64,000 nucleotides of DNA from Heyndrickxia sporothermodurans (GTDB lineage Bacteria > Bacillota > Bacilli > Bacillales > Bacillaceae_C). The notes beneath the pieces are model-generated. The model was not told the origin of the DNA and did not search any database. It saw only the letters and a list, made by a program, of their open reading frames with translations. Below, piece after piece: positions 54,419 through 63,213 of this stretch. A program made the translations under genes and the position numbers. The DNA is taken from NCBI RefSeq assembly GCF_016785185.1, contig NZ_JAEKDY010000003.1; one strand, given 5' to 3'. Position 1 is the first letter of the stretch. Each line of letters opens with the position of its first letter.

Positions 54419-57009
54419 TGATGCAAATCCAATTACCCTATGCAGGAACCGTGCTACTTATCGGTCCTTCAAATAGTGGGAAAACGACCTTTATAAAACA
54501 ATTAATTAATAATAAAACGATTCTTCCATCCGAAGTTGTCAGCTCTGACGATTTTCGTGTGTTAGTAGGAGATGGAGAATTTATAGATTGGCGAAATAAA
54601 CCAAAGGAAGAAGCGGATGTTCTTTTTGATGAGTATCAACAAATTTCAAAGGAAGCATTCTCTTTAATGGATGCTGCTGTTGAATCAAGAAGTCGATTAA
54701 ATAAATTGACATTTATCGATGCAACACATCTTCATCCGGATGATCGAAAAAAATATGTTTCTTTAGCGAATAAACACCATCTGCCCATTATTGCTATTGT
54801 TTTCGATATCCCCGAGGAAACACTTTTAGAACGGGATGAACAACGTGAACATCCGAGAGGAAAACGGAGGATTAAACAACAATATCAAGTGTTCAAAAGA
54901 GAAAAGCGAGTAATTAAAACCGAAGGATATGATGCAACTTATTTGATCAAGCATACAGATTTTAACGTAGTACGAACTGAAAACCCAATTGAAATTGATG
55001 TTCAAAACGGAATCGATGTAATTGGGGATATCCATGGTTGTTTCGATGAAATGATCATTCTATTAGAAAAATTAGGTTATCAACCGAATCAGGATGGATT
55101 TTACATTCATCCCCAAGGTAGAAAATTTGTCTCACTTGGGGATGTGATGAGTCGTGGACCACATTCCCTTGATACGATGATTTTTATTATGAAACATGTA
55201 AAAAACAATCTTGCTTATATGATTGATAGTAATCATGGGTGGAAAATAGCGAGATGGTTAGACGGACGCAAGGTCGTTTTAAACCATGGAGACGAAAAAG
55301 TCGCAGAAGAATTTAGGCGTTTTGAGGAAACAGAGGGTAAAGAGCAAACGGGCATTCTCAAGAGTGAACTGAAGGAATTTCTTCTACAAGCACCGTCCCA
55401 TTACGTTTTTACAAACAATGGTATTTCTGTTTTCGTATGCGCACATGCAGGAATTAAAGATGAATTTATTGGGAAGCAATCGGATCAAATCAGTGATTTT
55501 TGCCGCTATGGGGATACAGATGGGGTGGATTCCAATGGAAAACCGCTTAGAAAGGATTGGCTCATCCATCATCAAACAAGTACTTTCATTGTTTGGGGGC
55601 ATGATCCGAAGCCGCAACCATTGTTAATTAATAATACACTTAATATTGATCAAGGGGTCGTTTTTGGAGGAAAACTAACTGCCTTTCGTTATCCTGAAAA
55701 AGAAATCACGAGTGTTTCAGCTAAAATGGATTATTCAAATTCTATAGACAATCCATTAAAAGAATGGGAACAAAAACGTCTAGATCCGCCAAATATAGAA
55801 AAATTCATTAACGGCTATACTGTTCGAACAGAAGTTTTCGGTGATGTAAAAGTCCCAAAAAACGTGGTAAAGCCTGCGATTGATACGATTTCTCACTTTA
55901 CCATTCCGATTGAACAATTGGTCTATATCCCACCAACAATGAGTCCGACACCACGAGCGTCGTCAGTGCAAACGTATCTTGAGCATCCAAAAGACGCCAT
56001 CTCCTATTATCGAGACCATGGAATCGAAACGATGGTGGCTGAGAAAAAGCATATGGGTAGCAGAGGGATTTTACTTCTTTTTAAAAATGAAGAAACCGCT
56101 GAAAAATATGTGGGAATAAAAACGTTGGGGACAATTTACACAAGAACAGGAAGACTTTTTTTTGAAAAAGATAGGGAAAAAAGAATCCTGACTGTCCTTA
56201 ATAAGGATTTGCACGCGGATAATTATTTTACAAAATACGATACAGATTTCATTTTATTGGATGCTGAAATTATGCCCTGGAATTTAAAAGCGAAAGAGCT
56301 AATAAGCAAGCAATATGCGCATGTTGCTGAAAATGCAATTTTGGATAGGGAAAATCTTAAGGGAAAACTAAAAGCTGCTTCTTTTCAATCTGATATCGTA
56401 AAAAGTTGGTTGGAAGAATATGAGCAAAAATTAAATCGTGCATTAATATTTAAAGACGTTTTCCAGAAATATTGTTGGGATATTGAAGATGTGGAAAAAA
56501 TTCAAATTGCTCCCTTTCACGTATTAGCACATAGTAAGGAAACCTTTTTCGATAAATCCCATGTATGGCATATGGAAATGAACCGTGCTTTCGCCAAACT
56601 ATCGCAGTTTTTCGTTGAAACAGAGTATAAAGTGATTACGGATGAAGCGAGCGAAGAAGAAGTTGTTCAGTGGTGGCTAGATATGACGAGTGAAGGCCAT
56701 GAAGGAATCGTCATTAAACCCGAGACCTTTATTTCCAAGCACAATGGAAAGTTACTCCAGCCCGCTATTAAAGTGAGAGGACAGAAGTACTTATCAATTA
56801 TTTATGGAATGGACTATTTGCAGCCTGAAAATCTCATAAGACTGAAAGAAAGAAACACGAATAAAAAACAAAAACTTGCCTTAAAAGAATTCGCCCTCGG
56901 GGTAGAAGGCTTACAAAGATATATCAATGGCCAATCCATCGAAAACGTCCATGAATGTGTACTCGCAACACTAGCAATGGAATCAGACCCCGTTGACCCA
57001 CGACTCTAA
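54418..57009 (+). CDS. pnkp: polynucleotide kinase-phosphatase-ligase Pnkp (RNA repair)
   Basis: Pnkp heals and seals broken tRNA: it phosphorylates 5' ends, removes 2',3'-cyclic phosphate and, with Hen1, ligates. Kinase: P-loop IGPSNSGKTTF (about residue 16) and SSDDFR. Metallophosphatase: GDIHGCFDE (about 203), GDVMSRGP (about 241), and SNHG (about 271), where relatives usually have GNHD/E. Ligase: nucleotidyl-lysine motif EKKHMGSRG (about 541-549) and GIVIKP near the end. Length 863 matches the family. The C-terminus ends next to a GTGTCAGGCACC palindrome. Confidence 0.95.
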   Translation: MMQIQLPYAGTVLLIGPSNSGKTTFIKQLINNKTILPSEVVSSDDFRVLVGDGEFIDWRNKPKEEADVLFDEYQQISKEAFSLMDAAVESRSRLNKLTFIDATHLHPDDRKKYVSLANKHHLPIIAIVFDIPEETLLERDEQREHPRGKRRIKQQYQVFKREKRVIKTEGYDATYLIKHTDFNVVRTENPIEIDVQNGIDVIGDIHGCFDEMIILLEKLGYQPNQDGFYIHPQGRKFVSLGDVMSRGPHSLDTMIFIMKHVKNNLAYMIDSNHGWKIARWLDGRKVVLNHGDEKVAEEFRRFEETEGKEQTGILKSELKEFLLQAPSHYVFTNNGISVFVCAHAGIKDEFIGKQSDQISDFCRYGDTDGVDSNGKPLRKDWLIHHQTSTFIVWGHDPKPQPLLINNTLNIDQGVVFGGKLTAFRYPEKEITSVSAKMDYSNSIDNPLKEWEQKRLDPPNIEKFINGYTVRTEVFGDVKVPKNVVKPAIDTISHFTIPIEQLVYIPPTMSPTPRASSVQTYLEHPKDAISYYRDHGIETMVAEKKHMGSRGILLLFKNEETAEKYVGIKTLGTIYTRTGRLFFEKDREKRILTVLNKDLHADNYFTKYDTDFILLDAEIMPWNLKAKELISKQYAHVAENAILDRENLKGKLKAASFQSDIVKSWLEEYEQKLNRALIFKDVFQKYCWDIEDVEKIQIAPFHVLAHSKETFFDKSHVWHMEMNRAFAKLSQFFVETEYKVITDEASEEEVVQWWLDMTSEGHEGIVIKPETFISKHNGKLLQPAIKVRGQKYLSIIYGMDYLQPENLIRLKERNTNKKQKLALKEFALGVEGLQRYINGQSIENVHECVLATLAMESDPVDPRL

Positions 57010-57017
57010 AATAATTG

Positions 57018-57090
57018 ATTTTTCACACAAGGTGTCAGGCACCGTCTGTGGACAAATGTCCACAAGCGGTGCCTGACACCTTGTGAAAAT
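57018..57090. repeat. GTGTCAGGCACC palindrome, copy 1
   Basis: Long inverted repeat: TTTTCACACAAGGTGTCAGG at one end and CCTGACACCTTGTGAAAA at the other, around an inner palindrome TGGACAAATGTCCA. It sits between convergent pnkp and degV and can act as a bidirectional terminator. Two more copies are at 60339-60388 and 62223-62299. Confidence 0.88.
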
Positions 57091-57094
57091 TGTA

Positions 57095-57937
57095 TTATTC
57101 TGTATAGTACATAAAGCCGATTGCACCCGCACCTGTGTGTGTGCTGATAATCGGTGTGGTGATTTCTATTTCGATGTTTTCGAAGCCGGTTGCGGTGAAA
57201 ATAGCATTCTTTAGTTTCGAAACAAGGTCATAGCTTTCTGCATGTGCGATTCCAATTTTTTTTATCGTTTTTCCCATCGCATCTTCGACTAAGCTTTTCA
57301 CTAAATGCTTGACAACTTGTGTATGGCTTCTCACATTGGCAATCGGATTATAGACGCCATCCTCTAATGAGGCAATTGGTTTAATATGCAATAATGATCC
57401 AATTAATGCTTTTCCTTTCCCAATTCTGCCACCCTTGACAAGGTTATCAAGCTTTTCGACAACGACATATAGTCGCGTTTGTGACCGTATTTTTTCCAAT
57501 CTAATAAGAATCTCGTCCACGCTCTTCCCCTCTTCCGCCATCACAGCCGCTTCAATAACTTGAAAAGACAACGCTTTCGAAATAAAGATTGAATCAACCA
57601 CTTTCACATTCGCCTTTGACATTGTGGCAGCATTTTCGGCAGCATTCACTGTTCCACTCAAACCACCGGACATATGAATGGAGAGCACATCATAGCCTTC
57701 TTCGCCCAATCGATCATATAGCTCCAAAAACACGCCTACCGGTGGCTGTGAGCTTTTTGGAAGCTCCTTCGCTTCACTCATTTTATGAATAAATTCAATA
57801 GGAGTTATGTCTACCCGGTCCAGATAGGTTTCCCCATCAATAAACAATGATAAAGGAACTACTTCAATCCCATACCTTTCAATCAATTCATAAGACATAT
57901 CAACTGTCGAATCAGTAACTATTTTAATTTTCCGCAT
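57095..57937 (-). CDS. DegV family protein (fatty-acid-binding)
   Basis: A 280-residue DegV/FakB-type protein, binding a fatty acid in a groove between two domains. IKIVTDSTVDMSYEL at the N-terminus, SSQPPVGVF, IHMSGGLSGTVNAA and HTGAGAIGFMYY are conserved. Members include FakB, the partner of fatty acid kinase FakA, but others have unknown roles. AAGGAGTTATGGA precedes the start. Confidence 0.9.
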   Translation of the reverse strand: MRKIKIVTDSTVDMSYELIERYGIEVVPLSLFIDGETYLDRVDITPIEFIHKMSEAKELPKSSQPPVGVFLELYDRLGEEGYDVLSIHMSGGLSGTVNAAENAATMSKANVKVVDSIFISKALSFQVIEAAVMAEEGKSVDEILIRLEKIRSQTRLYVVVEKLDNLVKGGRIGKGKALIGSLLHIKPIASLEDGVYNPIANVRSHTQVVKHLVKSLVEDAMGKTIKKIGIAHAESYDLVSKLKNAIFTATGFENIEIEITTPIISTHTGAGAIGFMYYTE

Positions 57938-58214
57938 TCCATAACTCCTTCTAAAAATCTCTTATTATATAGGCACTTTCCATAAACTTTATCTTTTTTA
58001 GCTTTGCAAAATGAGCGCCTTATTTAATTATCTAAATTTAATTATATATCAGGCAATACCTATAACTAAATAGGAGATTGCATACAGTTATGACAAAACT
58101 CAAAAAAATTTTGGAAGTCGTATTCATTATTAAATGAAATGGGCATGATACGAGTCAGAGAATACGGAGATATGGGTAAAATATGATATAGTAATGAAAT
58201 GAGTGGTGATTTGA

Positions 58215-59111
58215 TTGGATATTAAACATTTACAATATTTTTTAGAAGTGGCAAAATATAATAGTTTTTCTCTTGCTGCGGAACATTTATATATTACACA
58301 GCCAACGATTAGTAAAATGATCAAAAATTTAGAAGAAGAGTTGGGTGTTTCATTATTTGATCGATCGCGAAAAAAACTTACATTGACTGATGCCGGGGAA
58401 ATTATTTTAGAACAGGCAAAGCTAATAGATAATGCCTTTCATAATTTGGAAACGGAATTAAATAATCTTTTAGGTCTTAATAAAGGACATATACGAATCG
58501 GAATTCCACCAATATTTGATGCGCAATTTCTTCTTCAGTTAATCGGACTTTTTCATGAAAAATATCCTGGTATAACGTTTCAGCTCAGTGAAGATGGATC
58601 AAAGAAAATCGAAGAAGATGTAAATAATAATCTTTTAGATGTAGGGGTAGTCGTACTTCCAACGAATAGCGAGTTATTCCATCAGTTCCCGTTTATGGAA
58701 GAAGATTTAAAACTTATTCTTCATCCGTCCCATCCATTGGCAGAAAAATCGAAGGTAGAATTAAAAGAACTGGCGGGAGAATCATTTATCCTCTTCAATA
58801 AAGACTTCGCATTGCATGATCGTATAATCTTTGCTTGCAATAGTGTAGGTTTTAACCCTCATATTATTTCAAAAAGTTCCCAATGGGCATTTATTGAAGA
58901 AATGGTTTCTTGGAAATTAGGGGTATCCCTTTTGCCGGAAAGTCTTTGCCGCCATCTTAGTAAAAATGTAAAGGCCGTAACTGTCGTTAATCCCTCTATC
59001 CGTTGGGAACTTGCGATTATTTGGAACAAAAACCAATATTTATCCTTCGCTGCAAGGGAATGGCTCCAATTCACAAAAGAAAGTCTTTCTATTGATCTCT
59101 CCAAAAAATAA
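58215..59111 (+). CDS. LysR family transcriptional regulator
   Basis: A 298-residue LysR regulator: N-terminal winged helix (HLQYFLEVAKYNSFSLAAEHLYITQPTISKMIKNLEEELGVSLFDR), then a periplasmic-binding-like effector domain starting GHIRIGIPPIFDA. The start is TTG at 58215. Effector and targets are unknown; it resembles the CidR/YwbI-type branch in length and N-terminus. No divergent partner gene is next to it: degV lies 277 bp upstream. Confidence 0.9.
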   Translation: MDIKHLQYFLEVAKYNSFSLAAEHLYITQPTISKMIKNLEEELGVSLFDRSRKKLTLTDAGEIILEQAKLIDNAFHNLETELNNLLGLNKGHIRIGIPPIFDAQFLLQLIGLFHEKYPGITFQLSEDGSKKIEEDVNNNLLDVGVVVLPTNSELFHQFPFMEEDLKLILHPSHPLAEKSKVELKELAGESFILFNKDFALHDRIIFACNSVGFNPHIISKSSQWAFIEEMVSWKLGVSLLPESLCRHLSKNVKAVTVVNPSIRWELAIIWNKNQYLSFAAREWLQFTKESLSIDLSKK

Positions 59112-59127
59112 CTTAATATTTCATTTT

Positions 59128-59158
59128 AATTCCTAGCCGGTTGGTTAGGAATTTTTTT
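59128..59158 (+). terminator. terminator of the lysR gene
   Basis: AATTCCTA and TAGGAATT pair around GCCGGTTGGT, followed by TTTTTTG. Confidence 0.88.
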
Positions 59159-59374
59159 GATTTTGATTTCGTAATTTCAACTAATGTGATGTTCAGTTGT
59201 CTAAATTCATATCAGATGATTCATGGACGTAAGCAGTTTCATTGATAAAAGCTATACAGCGAATAAAATATAACCATTTTACTTAAGGAAATCGGAGTCT
59301 TACAATAGGAAGGTAGAAAAAACCCTTTTGAGAAATTCGGTTTGTAGAATTTCCAATTGAAAGGAAGTAATATT

Positions 59375-59893
59375 ATGAACGCAAAAAAAATTAAAGAGAG
59401 CCGTATTGTTAATACTGCACAAGTATTATCATGCGATTTAAATAATTATAATACGTTATTCGGTGGAATTTTAATGAAAAAACTAGATGATGCGGCAACA
59501 TTGTCTGCTCGTCGTCATTCAAGAGTAAAAGAATGTGTCACAGCATCAACAGATTCCATCGATTTCTTATGTCCGATCCATCAAACTGATTCGGTCTGTG
59601 TTGAATCATTTGTAACCTATACTGGCAGAACATCTATGGAGATATTTTGTAAAGTTATTGCTGAAGACATAATGACAGGTGAGCGTCGTATTGCAGCAAC
59701 TGCCTTTTTAACTTTTGTTGCTTTAGATGAAAATAAACGTCCAGTAGAAATACCTGGTGTTATTCCTGAAACTGAGGAAGAAAAATTTCTTTATAACACA
59801 GGGAAAGAAAGAGCGGAAATGCGTAAATTAAGAAGACAAAAAAGTAAAGAATTAGCCGGATATATTAACCTAGAAAAACCTTGGGATTTATAA
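59375..59893 (+). CDS. acyl-CoA thioesterase, YkhA-like
   Basis: A hotdog-fold thioesterase of 172 residues that hydrolyses acyl-CoA. SRIVNTAQVLSCDLNNYNTLFGGILMKKLDDAATLSARRHS and TASTDSIDFLCPI match the YkhA/acyl-CoA hydrolase group; the conserved aspartate is in KKLDDAA. GAAAGGAAG selects the ATG at 59375 over a TTG at 59357. It is followed closely by an orphan gene. Confidence 0.9.
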   Translation: MNAKKIKESRIVNTAQVLSCDLNNYNTLFGGILMKKLDDAATLSARRHSRVKECVTASTDSIDFLCPIHQTDSVCVESFVTYTGRTSMEIFCKVIAEDIMTGERRIAATAFLTFVALDENKRPVEIPGVIPETEEEKFLYNTGKERAEMRKLRRQKSKELAGYINLEKPWDL

Positions 59894-59907
59894 GGGGAGG
59901 AGAAAAT

Positions 59908-60279
59908 ATGCTTACACTTTCAAGTTTGGAAGAGATTCAAGCTGCAAAAGAAAGTCTTGAAAAATTGCAAACCACTTATCCAAACCTTTTTGAAAAATTA
60001 TTGCATGTTGTTAATTTAACAAGAGCATTGCAATTTAAATATCACTTTATGGGCTGCATAGTTATGGATGAAGATCCAAGCCACTATTCCCCCAATTTTG
60101 TACAAGGATCCGTTATCCGCTTGTACAAAAAAGAAGTTCAACTATTAAAAGACGACGAGAATTTTCATGTAGTTAAACAAGTATTTGCCGACTATAAACG
60201 AATCGGCTATGCCAAAATCAGCCTCCTCATTCAAGGCTCAACACCCGAATCATTAATGGGTGCCCCAGTAATTCAATAA
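59908..60279 (+). CDS. hypothetical protein, 123 residues
   Basis: Not recognised. GGGGAGGAG precedes the ATG at 59908, 15 bp after the thioesterase stop, so it is probably cotranscribed. The protein starts MLTLSSLEEIQAAKESLEKL (amphipathic helix), has a mixed middle with RALQFKYHFMGCIVMDEDPSHYSP and a C-terminus ending GSTPESLMGAPVIQ. No membrane segment or signal peptide is seen. It is followed by its own terminator. Confidence 0.7.
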   Translation: MLTLSSLEEIQAAKESLEKLQTTYPNLFEKLLHVVNLTRALQFKYHFMGCIVMDEDPSHYSPNFVQGSVIRLYKKEVQLLKDDENFHVVKQVFADYKRIGYAKISLLIQGSTPESLMGAPVIQ

Positions 60280-60301
60280 AATAATAACAATTACCAAAAT
60301 A

Positions 60302-60338
60302 GAAGCTGATTCCCACAAATGGAATCGGCTTCTTTTTT
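60302..60338 (+). terminator. terminator after the thioesterase and orphan genes
   Basis: GAAGCTGATTCC and GGAATCGGCTTC pair with one G-T around CACAAAT, followed by TTTTTTGG. It directly abuts palindrome copy 2. Confidence 0.9.
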
Positions 60339-60388
60339 GGTGTCAGGCACCTTCTGTGGACAAATGTCCACGAACGGTGCCTGACACC
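60339..60388. repeat. GTGTCAGGCACC palindrome, copy 2
   Basis: GGTGTCAGGCACC and GGTGCCTGACACC surround the same inner TGGACAAATGTCCA palindrome as copy 1, here with a CACG variation. It ends one base before the stop codon of the minus-strand gene at 60390. Confidence 0.88.
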
Positions 60389-60389
60389 G

Positions 60390-60641
60390 CTAGACTTTCT
60401 TGATGGGGATTGGAGTTGAGTTGAAGGATGCCGGGGAATCGATTTGGTCGCGATCGTCGACAAAGCTTTGAGGGTTGATGAATGTTGAATCGTCCCCATT
60501 GTTCACCCCATAGCCTTGCGTTTTCTTATCGGAGTTATTCCAATCCGCTAATAAATTTTGTCCCACATTAACGGCGGATGCATTTTCAAAAGAATTAATT
60601 TTTAACATAAAAATATTTATATTAATGGAAGCTCCCTTCAT
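60390..60641 (-). CDS. GerPA/GerPF-like small spore protein (tentative)
   Basis: An 83-residue protein: MKGASININIFMLKINSFENASAVNVGQNLL, then KKTQGYGVNNGDDSTFINPQ and DDRDQIDSP. The pattern of a VNxGxNL segment, a G-x-G-x2-NxGD block and a D-x-D-x2-DSP end resembles the small GerP-type spore germination proteins, but the match is by eye. GGAGG precedes the ATG. A GerPC-like gene lies nearby, which supports the idea. Confidence 0.55.
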   Translation of the reverse strand: MKGASININIFMLKINSFENASAVNVGQNLLADWNNSDKKTQGYGVNNGDDSTFINPQSFVDDRDQIDSPASFNSTPIPIKKV

Positions 60642-60833
60642 TTTTTGTAACCTCCTTTTTTACAGAAAATATTAACTTGATCGACCTTTTATGTAATAAA
60701 ACAGAATCTTCGTCAGTCGTTTCCTCATTTATCGGTAATGAAAAAAATATTTTACTAATAAGATATATAAATGTCAGGTTTGTCATTTACTATAATGTTC
60801 CTGCTTATGATCATGCATGTTAGGGGGAGAAAA

Positions 60834-61310
60834 GTGGATCTGGAAAAGCTGAAACAATGGATGGAAATCTCACAAAAATACCAAAACGGGAACTTTTGGG
60901 ATATGATATTTGATCAAACTCCTTTTGAACCTCTAATGAAAGAACAATCACATCTGTCACATGGGCCTCAAGAAAAAAAATCAAATGCAAGAAATTCTAC
61001 TTTTCCCATCGTGGATATTTATCAAACGGATACACAAATAATCGTTTTGCTTGAATTACCAGGATATCGAAAAGAAGATGTTTCACTTTCCCTCTCCGGT
61101 AATAAATTAGTTGTAAAAGGGTCATGCCATTTACCAATTGCGAACGCAATTACGATCCGAAATGAGCGGAGATATGGAGATTTTGAAAGGTTAATAGAGC
61201 TTCCCGAACCAACTAAAAGTAAAGATATCCATGCAAGATTTGAAAATGGACTTTTAATCGTTACATACATGAGAAAGTACACAAATGAGGAAGATATCCC
61301 TATTACGTAA
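60834..61310 (+). CDS. Hsp20/alpha-crystallin family protein
   Basis: A small heat-shock-type chaperone of 158 residues. The alpha-crystallin domain runs from about PIVDIYQTDTQIIVLLELPGYRKEDVSLSLSGNKLVVKG to RFENGLLIVTYMRK; the latter holds the conserved G-x-L motif. AGGGGGAG is spaced for the GTG at 60834; the upstream hydrophobic extension is rejected. In sporeformers several such proteins (CotM/CotP-like) are coat-associated, and spore genes lie on both sides. Confidence 0.85.
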   Translation: MDLEKLKQWMEISQKYQNGNFWDMIFDQTPFEPLMKEQSHLSHGPQEKKSNARNSTFPIVDIYQTDTQIIVLLELPGYRKEDVSLSLSGNKLVVKGSCHLPIANAITIRNERRYGDFERLIELPEPTKSKDIHARFENGLLIVTYMRKYTNEEDIPIT

Positions 61311-61420
61311 ATTATTCGGGTCCGCTACTTTCTCTATTTTCTTAATCCGAAATTAAAAAGTTTTTACTGTTTATAGTATTAGCTGTTCGTCATCATTCTT
61401 AAAAAAGTGTGGGGAAAATT

Positions 61421-62224
61421 ATGTCTATTAAAGGATTTTTCAATCAAAAAGAAAATAATGATGACATTCAAAAGCTTAAATTAAAAATCAATGTAATCGA
61501 ACAACAGGTTGAGAAAGTCAAAACAATTGAAACACAGTTGAATAGAATGGTAAAACTTGAACCTACTTTATTGAAATTAGCCGAAGAAAATAAAAGGGAA
61601 TCATCCACTTCCAGAACGAAGGAACAAAATCAATTAAATAAGCAAACACTGAAACAGCTGGAGATTGATATTTATTCAAAAGTTGCCAAGTTTATCTCCA
61701 ATAAATTAAGTCCCCTTCAACAAAATTTAATCGATATGGAAAATCGATTAGAATTGCTAGAAAAGGAAAACAACCTCCTGAGAGAAATAATAAAAAAACA
61801 ATATGAACAAATGAATGAATTCGAAAATAGAATCGCCCGGATGGAAGCAAGTATGCAACCGATTGGACCTGAACCATCGCAAACAAGACCCGATCAACAA
61901 CCAATCATTATTCAAAAAGTAAACGTTGAAAAAATCCTTTTGGACAAATATGAACAAACCAACAATTTTGGACAACTAGGGATTAAGGAAATAAGTGGAC
62001 AATTGAACATCGGCGCCACTTACGGAAAAGGCATCATCCCTGCAGAACTCATCGAAAATCTTAAAGAAGATTTAGATGAAATTAAAAAGAAGTCATCCGA
62101 AGACCCCTTAACAGACGAATCAAGCAGCGAAAACGAAGAAGAAGAACAAAGCAACAACCACACAAAAAAAACACAACACCCAACCGACCACGACCAAAAC
62201 TACGATGACATACCAATCGAATAA
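61421..62224 (+). CDS. coiled-coil protein with GerPC-like domain (tentative)
   Basis: A 267-residue protein. Residues 15-140 are a long predicted coiled coil (IEQQVEKVKTIETQLNRM; LEKENNLLREIIKKQYEQM). Around residues 165-200 is INVEKI-like VNVEKILLDKYEQ ... LGIKEISGQLNIGATYG, resembling the C-terminal signature of GerPC (IExKFDQL ... LEGTLNIGL). The tail is acidic and low-complexity (ESSSENEEEEQSNNH). Role in the spore coat or germination is inferred. GGGGAAAATT precedes the ATG. Confidence 0.5.
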   Translation: MSIKGFFNQKENNDDIQKLKLKINVIEQQVEKVKTIETQLNRMVKLEPTLLKLAEENKRESSTSRTKEQNQLNKQTLKQLEIDIYSKVAKFISNKLSPLQQNLIDMENRLELLEKENNLLREIIKKQYEQMNEFENRIARMEASMQPIGPEPSQTRPDQQPIIIQKVNVEKILLDKYEQTNNFGQLGIKEISGQLNIGATYGKGIIPAELIENLKEDLDEIKKKSSEDPLTDESSSENEEEEQSNNHTKKTQHPTDHDQNYDDIPIE

Positions 62225-62299
62225 AGTGTCAGGCACCATTTATACATAATTTATAATTTTTATGCGTTTTTTTGCATAAATGGTGCCTGACACTTTTTA
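62223..62299. repeat. GTGTCAGGCACC palindrome, copy 3 (different loop)
   Basis: AAAGTGTCAGGCACCATTTAT at the left end pairs with ATAAATGGTGCCTGACACTTT at the right. The centre is AT-rich and unlike the TGGACAAATGTCCA of copies 1 and 2. It lies between convergent genes and can terminate both. Confidence 0.88.
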
Positions 62300-62309
62300 T
62301 TGGCGCTTT

Positions 62310-63038
62310 TTATTCTAATAGCTTTGCAAAGTCTTTAAGTGTTGTTGAATTTTTTACATAGATTCGCGGCAAGAGATAGTTTTCGTTTGCTACTCCTTTT
62401 TCTATAAATACTTCCGGTGTTGTTGTCAGCCCGAATGAATAATATTTTTTCGTATCTTCTATTACTCGTTTATTATATTTTCCATATGGATAGGCAAGTG
62501 CTATGACTGGTTTCCCGGTAATTTGTTCAATTTTTTCTTTAGAATCTTTTAATTCATATTCCAGATTTTTTGCTTTCGTTAAATCCGGATGGGTTGATGT
62601 ATGTGACTGGATCGAGAACATTCCCGAATTCGCCATCTTAATTAAATCCATTTTAGATAAACGATTGGAACGACCGATAAAATCAGAAATTACAAAAAGT
62701 GTCCCTGCCGGTTTAAATTGTTCATTTTTTAATTTTTGGAAGATCATATATGCATTTGTATTATTTTTATACCCGTCATCAAACGTAATGAACACTGGCT
62801 TTTTTACATGTTTAATATCTTTCCACCTTTCAAAAGTTAACAATGTATAGCCATGATTTTTTAAATAGCTCATTTGCTTTTCAAAGTTATCCGGCGTTAC
62901 ATAAAGTTCCTTGGAACCATGTCCCGAATAAACATCAATGGAATGGTAAACCAAAATAGGAACCTTCTTTTGACCTAGTACCTCAGTTGGAAACACAAAA
63001 ACACAAAGGATGATGGCTACTAGCATCTCCTTACGCAT
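62310..63038 (-). CDS. polysaccharide deacetylase, secreted
   Basis: A 242-residue CE4 (NodB-type) deacetylase with an N-terminal signal peptide (MRKEMLVAIILCVFVFPTEVLG). Motif 1 is VFITFDDGYKNN with the catalytic and metal-binding aspartates, motif 2 is SIQSHTSTHPDL with the two zinc histidines, motif 3 is ALAYPYGKYN. It probably removes acetyl groups from cell-wall or exopolysaccharide sugars outside the cell. It converges on the GerPC-like gene. Confidence 0.9.
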   Translation of the reverse strand: MRKEMLVAIILCVFVFPTEVLGQKKVPILVYHSIDVYSGHGSKELYVTPDNFEKQMSYLKNHGYTLLTFERWKDIKHVKKPVFITFDDGYKNNTNAYMIFQKLKNEQFKPAGTLFVISDFIGRSNRLSKMDLIKMANSGMFSIQSHTSTHPDLTKAKNLEYELKDSKEKIEQITGKPVIALAYPYGKYNKRVIEDTKKYYSFGLTTTPEVFIEKGVANENYLLPRIYVKNSTTLKDFAKLLE

Positions 63039-63213
63039 AAAATTGCACCCCTTTTATTGGAAAAAATAATTATCCTTCACTAGTATCCCTAACAATCTCC
63101 TTTTTATGATAACGATTCATTTTATTAGAAAATCCCTTTAAAAAGAGGAATTTTGATTGTTTTTGTCAAAACTTATAGTAAGAATAGACTACTTTATTAG
63201 AGGTGGTATACCA

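Noticed and set aside
63095..63130. Fur-like box upstream of the polysaccharide deacetylase
   Set aside because: GATAACGATTCATTTTATT matches only one half of the consensus well and nothing about the gene suggests iron control.
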